The notes beneath the pieces are model-generated. The model was given only the letters and a program-made list of their open reading frames with translations, did no database searches and was not told where the DNA came from. From an uncultured Candidatus Saccharibacteria bacterium (GTDB lineage: Bacteria; Patescibacteriota; Saccharimonadia; Saccharimonadales; Saccharimonadaceae): a stretch of DNA of 27,358 nt. The stretch's first letter is position 1; each line of letters starts with the position of its first letter. Position numbers and translations under genes: made by a program. Where the stretch lies: assembly GCA_945916045.1 (NCBI GenBank), contig CAMEGH010000002.1, positions 1 to 27,358 of the forward strand, given 5' to 3'. This document shows, piece by piece, positions 7,401 through 13,575 of the stretch.

Positions 7401-8879
7401 TCACGACCGCTGTCGCCGGCTTTCGGTGGCCAGCATGGCGGCAACCGTCCAGGCTTGAATTTCTTGCGGCGGTTGCTCGACTCGATTAATCTTCTTGGTT
7501 GTTTTGTCGCGCACTTCAATTAAGTGTGTGTTGATTGACGGCGTGTCGCTTGTATCGCCGCGCACGTATTCGGGGAAAATACCTAATGTACGGTGAATTG
7601 AAAGAAGTTTGTCATCGAGCGACGTGGCGATATCGCTGTAGCCTTGGCGGCGCAAGCCTTTTGTAATATGGTGTGTGTCCCACGGCCACACGCTGCCGTT
7701 ATGGTACGCACCTGGCCGAAAGCGCACTTCATCGCTTGCAAGCGTGCGGATACCGCTGGTGTTTTGCATTTCCGGGCTTGAAAGCTGCGCCACAAGCGCC
7801 TCGCGTTTTCGTACAATGTCTAGCTCATCGCCTTCAAGTAGTCGCGAATTAAGCGCGTGCCCCATGTTGGACGTACGGATTTTCATTTGGCGTAGCTGAT
7901 TGTGTTCGTCGCGGTCGAGCCCTAGCACAAAGTATCCGCCTTTTTCTTCGGTCCAGAACAGTTCCAGAATGGCTTTTTTCAAATAGCGCGCCTTATGTTC
8001 CAGCTCTTCGGCGCGGCGCGGTTCATCAAGAATAGTACGAAATAGTTCAGCGGCGTCCAGCATTGCGTCGTACGCGGTAACTTGCACCTCAATCGAGGCA
8101 ATGCCCTTATTGTGATTTGCAATCGTGCCGTCGGCATGGTGATACGCATCAGGCGAATCCTTCCAAACTTGGTTTTCAATGCCGTTTTTGAGCGGCGTTT
8201 TGTATTCAATCAAGCCTTCGGTATTACTGTTGATGCGCCGGTCAATCCACGAAAGTGCCAGTTCGAGTGCATGGCTAATGGTTTGTGTATTACCGTTTTT
8301 ATCAATATATTCTTCTGCTAAAAATGCCGTATTTTCTTCTGATTTTTGGCAATAGGCCGTTAAAGTGCGCACAAATTCCGGCGTCGCATCAACCGAGCCG
8401 TAGTAGGGCCAGCCCCAGCCGCGTTCCGCTGTTAATCGCCTAGCTTCTGGGTCGGCAAGCTCGCGGGCTTCGTGTACAATTCGGCCCATTTCTTCTTCGC
8501 GATCAACATTATCTTCTAGGCCTTGTAATTCTGCCAAGCGCAGTACCGATGCGCGCGAAAGTTCTGGGTGCACAGAAATAAGGTCGATGGCCGCGCGCAG
8601 TGAATCTCTGCCGAATACTGCTTCATAGAGGCGCAAATGCTGTGGCGCCTCCTGTGGAACAGCAAGATCGCTCGCTTTTATGGCAATAGCTGCTAGCGCC
8701 GGGCCAGTTTGCCCGATCATATCAGGCGATTCTGCGCTGGTGAGGCGTAGCATTTGCTCTAAGCCTGAAAGGTGTTTTTTAAGCGGGCGCGCGTCGAATT
8801 TCTCCGCTACAACAAGCTCTTCGTCCGGCAGAAGATGAAAGCCGTCAGGTAGTGAATGCGTACCGTGCTTTTCTGTCAT
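7401..8879 (-). CDS. Glycogen debranching / amylo-alpha-1,6-glucosidase-like protein
   Basis: A 492-residue cytoplasmic protein of the (alpha/alpha)6-barrel glucosidase group related to amylo-alpha-1,6-glucosidases. Recognisable blocks are VFGRDSLRAAIDL, WGWPYYGSVDATPEF, ENQVWKDSPDA, SGIRTLA, YHNGSVWPWDTHHI and the C-terminal QEIQAWTVAAMLA, in the usual order. The family trims alpha-1,6 branches or hydrolyses related glucosides; exact specificity is not readable. The frame is open to 8933, but 8879 is preferred: the upstream part is not protein-like and a TATGAT box stands 6 nt before this ATG. It is divergent from a GT4 glycosyltransferase with only 42 nt between start codons, so the two are probably co-controlled and linked in alpha-glucan metabolism. 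It ends in TGA. Confidence 0.85.
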   Translation of the reverse strand: MTEKHGTHSLPDGFHLLPDEELVVAEKFDARPLKKHLSGLEQMLRLTSAESPDMIGQTGPALAAIAIKASDLAVPQEAPQHLRLYEAVFGRDSLRAAIDLISVHPELSRASVLRLAELQGLEDNVDREEEMGRIVHEARELADPEARRLTAERGWGWPYYGSVDATPEFVRTLTAYCQKSEENTAFLAEEYIDKNGNTQTISHALELALSWIDRRINSNTEGLIEYKTPLKNGIENQVWKDSPDAYHHADGTIANHNKGIASIEVQVTAYDAMLDAAELFRTILDEPRRAEELEHKARYLKKAILELFWTEEKGGYFVLGLDRDEHNQLRQMKIRTSNMGHALNSRLLEGDELDIVRKREALVAQLSSPEMQNTSGIRTLASDEVRFRPGAYHNGSVWPWDTHHITKGLRRQGYSDIATSLDDKLLSIHRTLGIFPEYVRGDTSDTPSINTHLIEVRDKTTKKINRVEQPPQEIQAWTVAAMLATESRRQRS

Positions 8880-8885
8880 ACTCCT

Positions 8886-8911
8886 ATCATACGACGAATT
8901 TGTGATATAAT
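8886..8911. promoter_or_regulatory. Overlapping divergent promoters (debranching enzyme / GT4)
   Basis: The minus-strand -10 TATGAT (8886-8891) is 6 nt before the ATG at 8879. The plus-strand TGA-TATAAT (8903-8911) is 10 nt before the ATG at 8922. The two -10 boxes are 14 bp apart, so each polymerase footprint covers the other promoter. Confidence 0.7.
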
Positions 8912-8921
8912 CAAAATTACT

Positions 8922-10151
8922 ATGAAGCAACAAGGTGACGTGGCAAAGGTGGCTCGCAAAACGCCGCTTAAGGTTGCTATGATCACTCCGCCATGGCTGG
9001 CGATGCCGATTGCAGGATACGGCGGAATTGAGCTGGTTGTGCAGGGTATTATCGAGCAGCTAAAGCAACGCGACGACATTATTGTTGAGGTATTTGCAAA
9101 CGGAAAACGCACCATTAACGGGGTAAAAACGCACGCAATTTACCATGAAGAATTGTTTGATACGATTGATTATCCCTATTACGACGCGCCGCTTCAGGCG
9201 ATGCAGGCGCACCTAAATTATTCGCTAAAAGTAATCGAAGCTGCTGGTGATTTTGATATTATTCACGATCACAATCCGTATATTGGCCCAAGCTTCTTCT
9301 CTCCCGTAAGCCGAATTCCCGGAATGCCGCCAGTGCTGCATACCTTTCACGGGCCGCCATTTTCAACCGAGCATACTATTTCGAGTGGCCAGATGGATAA
9401 TCGCACACAGTTGCAATATATGCATCCGGGCAATTTATATACTGTGTGTATTTCTGAAGCTATGGCGAAAGCTGCGCCGCGCGAAATTCAGCCACATATG
9501 TTACCGGCGGTGCACAATGCTATCGATTACAAGGCGTTTCCTTTTAAAAAAGAAAAGAAGGATTATTACATTACGTTAGCGCGTTTTACGCACGACAAAG
9601 GGCAAGCGGTGGCAGTGGAATTTGCGCAAAAGTTTGCGAAGCGGCTGCGAATGGCAGGAACCGTGGCAGGAATTGGGTCGAACCGTAAGTTGATGCTAGA
9701 GCTTGCTAAAGACGTGAGCGAGTATCGGCGTAACGAAGAATTTCAGTATTACGCCAAAAAGATTTGGCCAGAGATTGCCGGCGACCCGATGATTACCTAC
9801 TCGGGAAATTTGAGCGATGATAAGAAGATGGAATTTATTTCTGAAGCGAAGGCGTTGCTATTTCCGATTCAGTGGGACGAGCCGTTCGGTATGGCGGTAA
9901 TTGAAGCGCTCGCGTGTGGTACGCCTGTAGTGGCAATGAACCGCGGCGCAATGCCAGAAATTATTGAGCATGGCGTTACGGGCTTTTTGGCAAATACGAA
10001 AGAAGAGTTTTTTGCGTACGCAAACCGCGTAGATGAAATTGACCCGGCAGCGTGCCGAAAAAGTGTCGAAGCGAAATTTTCTGCCGAAGTGATGGTAAAT
10101 AATTATGTTGATCGTTACCGTGAAGTGATCGAACGCGCAGCGCAGAATTAG
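8922..10151 (+). CDS. Family 4 (GT4) glycosyltransferase
   Basis: A 409-residue GT-B fold glycosyltransferase. The N-terminal domain begins VAMITPPWLAMPIAGYGGIE, with the glycine-rich acceptor loop, and carries FDIIHDHNP. The C-terminal nucleotide-sugar domain has the GT4 retaining EX7E motif, EPFGMAVIE (E320 and E328), followed by ALACGTPVVAMNRGAMPEIIEHGVTGFL. GT4 enzymes use UDP- or GDP-sugars to build lipopolysaccharide or glycolipid sugars, sucrose, trehalose or glycogen. The acceptor cannot be told from sequence. The neighbouring debranching enzyme and GH13 make an alpha-glucan or disaccharide role attractive, but cell-envelope glycosylation is equally possible. Start 8922 is chosen over an in-frame upstream codon at 8856, which would overlap the divergent gene. 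Confidence 0.88.
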   Translation: MKQQGDVAKVARKTPLKVAMITPPWLAMPIAGYGGIELVVQGIIEQLKQRDDIIVEVFANGKRTINGVKTHAIYHEELFDTIDYPYYDAPLQAMQAHLNYSLKVIEAAGDFDIIHDHNPYIGPSFFSPVSRIPGMPPVLHTFHGPPFSTEHTISSGQMDNRTQLQYMHPGNLYTVCISEAMAKAAPREIQPHMLPAVHNAIDYKAFPFKKEKKDYYITLARFTHDKGQAVAVEFAQKFAKRLRMAGTVAGIGSNRKLMLELAKDVSEYRRNEEFQYYAKKIWPEIAGDPMITYSGNLSDDKKMEFISEAKALLFPIQWDEPFGMAVIEALACGTPVVAMNRGAMPEIIEHGVTGFLANTKEEFFAYANRVDEIDPAACRKSVEAKFSAEVMVNNYVDRYREVIERAAQN

Positions 10152-10174
10152 CACTCGCACCTATAGCGTGCTAC
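10148..10174 (+). promoter_or_regulatory. Degenerate CIRCE element (HrcA operator) before csbD
   Basis: TTAGCACTC (10148-10156), a perfect CIRCE left arm, is followed by exactly 9 nt and then GCGTGCTAC (10166-10174), which matches 7 of 9 bases of the CIRCE right arm GAGTGCTAA. It overlaps the stop of the GT4 gene and runs into the -10 box (10172-10177) of csbD, where HrcA binding would block transcription. Confidence 0.6.
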
Positions 10175-10205
10175 TATAGAAGTACAATACAAGTAACGAA
10201 AGGAG
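10169..10205 (+). promoter_or_regulatory. csbD promoter and Shine-Dalgarno
   Basis: TGC-TACTAT (10169-10177) is an extended -10; a second candidate TACAAT lies at 10183-10188. AAGGAG (10200-10205) precedes the ATG at 10212 by 6 nt, a strong ribosome-binding site. Confidence 0.7.
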
Positions 10206-10211
10206 CTATCC

Positions 10212-10427
10212 ATGGACGGACTTGATGATAAACTAAAGGGATCTGCAAAAGAAATGGCCGGCAAAGTAACGGGCAACCAAGAACTTGAAGCAGAAGGTAA
10301 AACCGACCAAATGGCCGGCGAGCTGAAGGAAGAGGCTGGCGAAGTGAAAGAAAACGTCGGCAACAAAGTAAACGACATGCTTGATTCAGCCAAAGACAAG
10401 CTTGAAGGTGATAAAGACGAAAAGTAA
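10212..10427 (+). CDS. CsbD-family stress protein
   Basis: A 71-residue, highly charged protein of the CsbD family (general stress proteins; CsbD of Bacillus subtilis is SigB-controlled). It shows the family pattern of KGSAKEMAGKVTGNQELEAEG near the N-terminus, followed by an amphipathic repeat (KTDQMAGELKEEAGE, NKVNDMLDSAKDKLEG). It has no cysteine, no membrane helix and almost no aromatic residues, so it is probably helical or partly disordered and cytoplasmic. Biochemical function is unknown for the family. It is monocistronic with a strong ribosome-binding site, a strong terminator and a CIRCE-like operator, which suggests heat-shock induction through HrcA here. Confidence 0.9.
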   Translation: MDGLDDKLKGSAKEMAGKVTGNQELEAEGKTDQMAGELKEEAGEVKENVGNKVNDMLDSAKDKLEGDKDEK

Positions 10428-10443
10428 TTACACTTTTTATACA

Positions 10444-10473
10444 AACAGCCCGCGAACGTGCGGGCTGTTTTTT
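10444..10473 (+). terminator. Rho-independent terminator of csbD
   Basis: AACAGCCCGC (10444-10453) pairs perfectly with GCGGGCTGTT (10460-10469), followed by a T-run to 10473. It may also end the convergent minus-strand gene. Confidence 0.92.
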
Positions 10474-10486
10474 GTGTAGCGGCACT

Positions 10487-10912
10487 TTACGCCAAGTAAA
10501 TCACCGCCATAAACATCAGCACAAAATACGCAATTTCATATGTCCAGCCGTCTGGCGTTTCGCTCCATTGAATGCGTTTTGCAAACGTAAAATACTTCTT
10601 CATCCACGAAACTTTGCCCTGTAAAAGCCACAAGAAATCTGGCAACGTAGCAAAAAACGTCCCAATAATCACAAACCACCATTTATCTGGAAAGAGCCAA
10701 ATTCCGCCTGCAAGCACTAAAAAGCAGACAATCGCATCGAAAAACAAAAGCCATTTAAACGGCCGATTGTATGGCTTAAATGTTTCGCTATTGCCAAAAT
10801 GCGGCAGCGCGTCCATCACAAAATGGCTAAGAAGTGCCACAATTGGCACAAACGGCGCCGGTACGGCTGCGGCCACAATTACTCCGGCCATGGCGTGATT
10901 AAATCCGATCAT
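10487..10912 (-). CDS. YdjM-like membrane-bound putative hydrolase
   Basis: A 141-residue integral membrane protein with about four hydrophobic segments. It has the metal-ligand-like pattern of the YdjM / LexA-regulated membrane hydrolase family: NHAMAG (residues 5-10), SHFVMDALPHFG (29-40) and TLPDFLW (89-95), the family signature being HxxxDxxPH with an upstream His. Family members are proposed zinc-dependent hydrolases related to phospholipase-like folds, but activity is mostly unproven. Here the protein is shorter than many homologues. It is divergent from an anchored protein of unknown function. In E. coli ydjM is an SOS gene; I see no LexA box here. Confidence 0.75.
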   Translation of the reverse strand: MIGFNHAMAGVIVAAAVPAPFVPIVALLSHFVMDALPHFGNSETFKPYNRPFKWLLFFDAIVCFLVLAGGIWLFPDKWWFVIIGTFFATLPDFLWLLQGKVSWMKKYFTFAKRIQWSETPDGWTYEIAYFVLMFMAVIYLA

Positions 10913-10922
10913 ATCTTTTGTT

Positions 10923-10967
10923 AGTATACCAGATACGCATGCGAATATGCTGGTGCTTTGCTACAAT
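10923..10967. promoter_or_regulatory. Divergent promoters (YdjM-like / anchored hypothetical)
   Basis: On the minus strand TGG-TATACT (10923-10931) lies 10 nt before the ATG at 10912. On the plus strand TGC-TACAAT (10959-10967) lies 9 nt before the ATG at 10977. Both are TGn-extended with leaders of only a few nucleotides. A CGCATGCG palindrome (10936-10943) sits between them. Confidence 0.65.
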
Positions 10968-10976
10968 AGCTATACG

Positions 10977-11552
10977 ATGCAAAAGCTTGAAGTGAAAAAA
11001 ATATCCAAAAAATCATGGTTTCTTTATGGAATCTTGACGTTTATTACGATGATTATACTTACCTTTGGCGTACTATTTTTCCCAGTGTTCTTTTTGCCGG
11101 AAACGGGAAGCGCTGCAAATACACGCTTTGACCATCCAGCGTATACAACAATTGCCGCAGTGGAGCATGACGCAGGGGTGGTGATTGAAGGTGTGGTGGC
11201 TGATGAAGGAGTGGAGCGAAATATTTACCCTGAACACCCTTCTGTGTCTCATATTGTGCATGAAGTAGAAGTAACAAACATACACAAAGGCGAAGTGAGC
11301 GAAGAAGTGATTACGCTTGCGTACATATATGGCGGCATGGAAGGTGCACGATATGTTGGCTCGGGCGTGCCAAAGCTGGGCGAGGGCGATAAAGTGGTAT
11401 TGTACGCAATGTATGACGAGGAAAGTGACACGTATCATGCGCTTGCCGGCGGCACGGCAATTGGCGTAAAAACTGGCCTATTTGATAGGTATGTGCTGCC
11501 ATACGAAGCTGCCCGCTGGTGGCCGCTGACGGTAAGCCCGCGCTCGTTGTAG
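10977..11552 (+). CDS. Membrane-anchored protein of unknown function
   Basis: A 191-residue protein that I cannot name. It has a basic N-terminus (about residues 1-13), one strong transmembrane or signal-anchor helix (about 14-41, ending FFLPETG), and an extracytoplasmic domain of about 150 residues. The outer domain shows a beta-rich pattern: VVIEGVVADEG, then HEVEVTNIHKGEVSEEVITLAYIYGG, a GEGDKVVLYAM turn, and YHALAGGTAIG. This recalls small secreted beta domains in which a growing ViKG strand is followed by a GdkyvLFL strand. Start 10977 is preferred over an in-frame codon at 10947 because the -10 box lies between them. No catalytic motif is visible. It may be a lone gene, since the next gene has its own promoter. 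Confidence 0.75.
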   Translation: MQKLEVKKISKKSWFLYGILTFITMIILTFGVLFFPVFFLPETGSAANTRFDHPAYTTIAAVEHDAGVVIEGVVADEGVERNIYPEHPSVSHIVHEVEVTNIHKGEVSEEVITLAYIYGGMEGARYVGSGVPKLGEGDKVVLYAMYDEESDTYHALAGGTAIGVKTGLFDRYVLPYEAARWWPLTVSPRSL

Positions 11553-11564
11553 TGCGCGAATCTG

Positions 11565-11573
11565 TGCTACGCT
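11565..11573 (+). promoter_or_regulatory. Extended -10 of the SpoU gene (leaderless promoter)
   Basis: TGC-TACGCT ends 6 nt before the ATG at 11580 with no Shine-Dalgarno. A TTGTAG at 11547-11552 could be a -35 at short (15 bp) spacing. Confidence 0.6.
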
Positions 11574-11579
11574 AGTTGT

Positions 11580-12179
11580 ATGAACAAGCCCATCGGCGTG
11601 CCGCCCCACCCAAAACCGTGGCCAAAAGGCCCGCACTACGACCAAGAACTATTGCAAAATGGCGATACGCGCAACGTTGAAGATAAATATCGCTACTGGA
11701 CGGTCGCGGCAATTAAGCAAGATTTGGCCCAAAACGCGAGCGAAGTAGAAGTTGCGATCGAAAATTGGCAGCACGATTTTAACATCGGTACGATTGTGCG
11801 CAACGCCAACGCATTTAACGCGCAAAAAGTGCATATTATTGGCAAAAAACAATGGAATCGCCGCGGTGCGATGGTAACCGATGTATATTTGACGATTGAA
11901 CATCACCCAACAGTGCAAGATTTTTTGCAAAGCGTCAAAAATAAGGCAATTATTGCGGTTGATACGTACAAAAATGCTCGCAACTTACCAGAGGTAGAAC
12001 TCCCTAAAAACGCCGTTCTAGTATTTGGCGGCGAAGGCCCGGGGCTAAGCCCAGAAATGGCTGAAGCGGCTGACTTTATGGTGAAAATCCCGCAATACGG
12101 CAGCACGCGTTCTGTAAATGTTGGCGTGGCAAGTGGTATACTGCTATATAAGTGGGCTGAACAACATAAACACTATTGA
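11580..12179 (+). CDS. SpoU/TrmH-family RNA 2'-O-methyltransferase
   Basis: A 199-residue SPOUT-class methyltransferase that transfers a methyl group from S-adenosylmethionine to a ribose 2'-OH of tRNA or rRNA. All three family motifs are present: motif 1 NIGTIVRNANAF (68-79), motif 2 VLVFGGEGPGLS (146-157), and motif 3 KIPQYGSTRSVNVGVASGI (169-187), which forms the trefoil-knot cofactor site. A Pro-rich N-terminal 40 residues precede the catalytic domain; the separate RNA-binding domain of RlmB is missing, so it is closer to TrmH or TrmL-sized enzymes. The target nucleotide is unknown. It ends in TGA, and that stop lies inside the -35 box of the next gene's promoter. Confidence 0.88.
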   Translation: MNKPIGVPPHPKPWPKGPHYDQELLQNGDTRNVEDKYRYWTVAAIKQDLAQNASEVEVAIENWQHDFNIGTIVRNANAFNAQKVHIIGKKQWNRRGAMVTDVYLTIEHHPTVQDFLQSVKNKAIIAVDTYKNARNLPEVELPKNAVLVFGGEGPGLSPEMAEAADFMVKIPQYGSTRSVNVGVASGILLYKWAEQHKHY

Positions 12180-12223
12180 CATATAAACATAAAAATGCTA
12201 ATATGTAGGTATAACGTAAGGAG
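12176..12223 (+). promoter_or_regulatory. Near-consensus promoter and Shine-Dalgarno of the surface protein
   Basis: TTGACA (12176-12181) is separated by 17 bp from TAATAT (12199-12204), which is also TGn-extended (TGC). AAGGAG (12218-12223) lies 5 nt before the ATG at 12229. It is among the strongest canonical promoters in the window, predicting high constitutive expression. Confidence 0.88.
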
Positions 12224-12228
12224 TTTTT

Positions 12229-13485
12229 ATGCGTGGAGTATCAATGTTAAATAAATTCCGTTACTTTGCAGGAACAAAAGCTGCAGTGGCTGGCCTATTT
12301 GTGCTAGCACTCGTAGTAACTGCCGGGGCTGGAATTTATCGCATGGGCTTGGGGGAAGCTCAGGCAATGGCTCGAGACTGTTCGACCAATTCAATTATTA
12401 AATGTGGTATTGCGGATTACAACGAATTAACCGCTAAATACGATGAAAATGCACACGGCGACGTTCGTGCGATTATGGACCACTACTGGATCAAGCGCGA
12501 AGTGCAAGCGGGCGACCGCGTAGTGCATGGTACGGCAAATAACCGTGGTGAAGTTATTGCAGAAGGCCGCGTTGTAGCGACAAATGCTGCAAGTATCGGT
12601 CGTGAAAATTTGGGCAAACCATCAACACACGAAATCAGCATTAACGGCAAAAAGTATTACCAAACATCACACGTAGGCGGTGAAGCGTTTGCAAATCCTG
12701 GCGGTAGCTTGGATGCGCTGATTGTGCTTGACGCGGAAGGTAACTTTAAATACGCGTTGGTAAAAGCTTGCGGTAACCCAATTTACGCAAAGCCGGTTGA
12801 ACCGCCAAAACCACCTGAGCCAAAAGAAATTCAGGTGTGTGAACTAGAGTCGAAGAAAATCATTGCCATTAAGGAAAATAAATTCGACGAAACCAAGCAT
12901 TCAAAGAACCTTGAGGACTGTAAGGAAAAAGAAATCAAGGTGTGTGAGCTTGAATCAAAGCGAATTATCACAATCAAAGAAAGTGAATTTGACGAAGCAA
13001 AACACAGCAAAAATCTTGACGATTGTAAAGAAAAGAAAATCAAAGTTTGTGAACTTGAAAGCAAAACAATCATCACTATCAACGAAGACGAGTTTGACGA
13101 AACCAAGCATTCAAAGAACTTGAAAGATTGTGAAGAGGTTGAGATTAAGGTGTGTGAACTAGAATCGAAGACGATCGTTACTATTAAGGAAAGCGAATTC
13201 GACGAAGCGAAGCACAGCAAAAACTTAGCTGATTGTGAGCCAAAGAAGGTTCAGGTATGTGAAGTTGAAACCAAAGAAATCATCACCATTAAGGAAGACG
13301 AGCTTGATGCTGACAAGCACACAGTTGACCTTACGAAGTGTGAAGACGAACCGGTACCAACACCACCAACCCCAACAGAACTTCCAAAAACTGGTGCGAC
13401 AACAAGCCTTTTGAGCGCAGTTGCCGGCATCAGCAGTATCTCTCTTGCAAGCTACTACTACGCAATGAGCCGCCGCAACGGATAA
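12229..13485 (+). CDS. LPXTG cell-surface protein with five Cys-bounded repeats
   Basis: A 418-residue secreted wall protein. It has a signal peptide (hydrophobic 19-37, cleavage probably after AQAMA, about residue 48). A domain of about 140 residues follows (RDCSTNSIIKCG to VKACGNPIY), of a type I associate with Saccharibacteria surface proteins. After a Pro-rich hinge come five 35-residue repeats (201-375), each with a Cys near either end (consensus KVCELESK.IITIKE.EFDE.KHSKNL.DC), then a PTPPTPT linker and the sorting signal LPKTG (385-389) with a hydrophobic segment and RR tail. Sortase would cleave between T and G and attach it to the envelope. No sortase is in the window. An alternative start is ATG 12244. 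It is a likely adhesion or host-contact stalk (inference). Confidence 0.88.
   Translation: MRGVSMLNKFRYFAGTKAAVAGLFVLALVVTAGAGIYRMGLGEAQAMARDCSTNSIIKCGIADYNELTAKYDENAHGDVRAIMDHYWIKREVQAGDRVVHGTANNRGEVIAEGRVVATNAASIGRENLGKPSTHEISINGKKYYQTSHVGGEAFANPGGSLDALIVLDAEGNFKYALVKACGNPIYAKPVEPPKPPEPKEIQVCELESKKIIAIKENKFDETKHSKNLEDCKEKEIKVCELESKRIITIKESEFDEAKHSKNLDDCKEKKIKVCELESKTIITINEDEFDETKHSKNLKDCEEVEIKVCELESKTIVTIKESEFDEAKHSKNLADCEPKKVQVCEVETKEIITIKEDELDADKHTVDLTKCEDEPVPTPPTPTELPKTGATTSLLSAVAGISSISLASYYYAMSRRNG
12829..13353 (+). repeat. Five tandem 105-bp coding repeats
   Basis: Units at 12829-12933, 12934-13038, 13039-13143, 13144-13248 and 13249-13353 encode the 35-residue Cys-bounded repeats. 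Units 1 and 3 (DETKHSKNL) and units 2 and 4 (DEAKHSKNL) are most alike, suggesting duplication of a two-unit block; unit 5 is the most diverged. Confidence 0.9.
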
Positions 13486-13505
13486 TCATCTCGCGCGCAA
13501 GCCAG

Positions 13506-13528
13506 CCCCGCTTTATGAGCGGGGTTTT
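13506..13528 (+). terminator. Rho-independent terminator of the surface protein gene
   Basis: CCCCGC (13506-13511) pairs with GCGGGG (13519-13524) around a 7-nt loop, followed by TTTTGCTTTTG. Confidence 0.9.
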
Positions 13529-13564
13529 GCTTTTGCTTGTATTTTGGTGCAAATTATGCAATAA

Positions 13565-13570
13565 TAAAAT
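13565..13570 (+). promoter_or_regulatory. -10 box of hisS (leaderless promoter)
   Basis: TAAAAT ends 5 nt before the ATG at 13576; an overlapping TAATAA is possible. TTGGTG (13544-13549) is a weak -35 candidate. There is no Shine-Dalgarno. Confidence 0.5.
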
Positions 13571-13575
13571 CAATT

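Noticed and set aside
12177..12179. TGA as glycine (code 25)
   Set aside because: TGA ends the SpoU and debranching genes at family-typical lengths, and core genes contain no in-frame TGA.
12303..12312. GCTAGCACTC as another CIRCE arm
   Set aside because: It lies in the signal-peptide coding region, has no partner arm at 9-nt spacing, and is far from a promoter.
12829..13353. CRISPR-like array
   Set aside because: The direct repeats are in-frame protein repeats without spacers of unrelated sequence.
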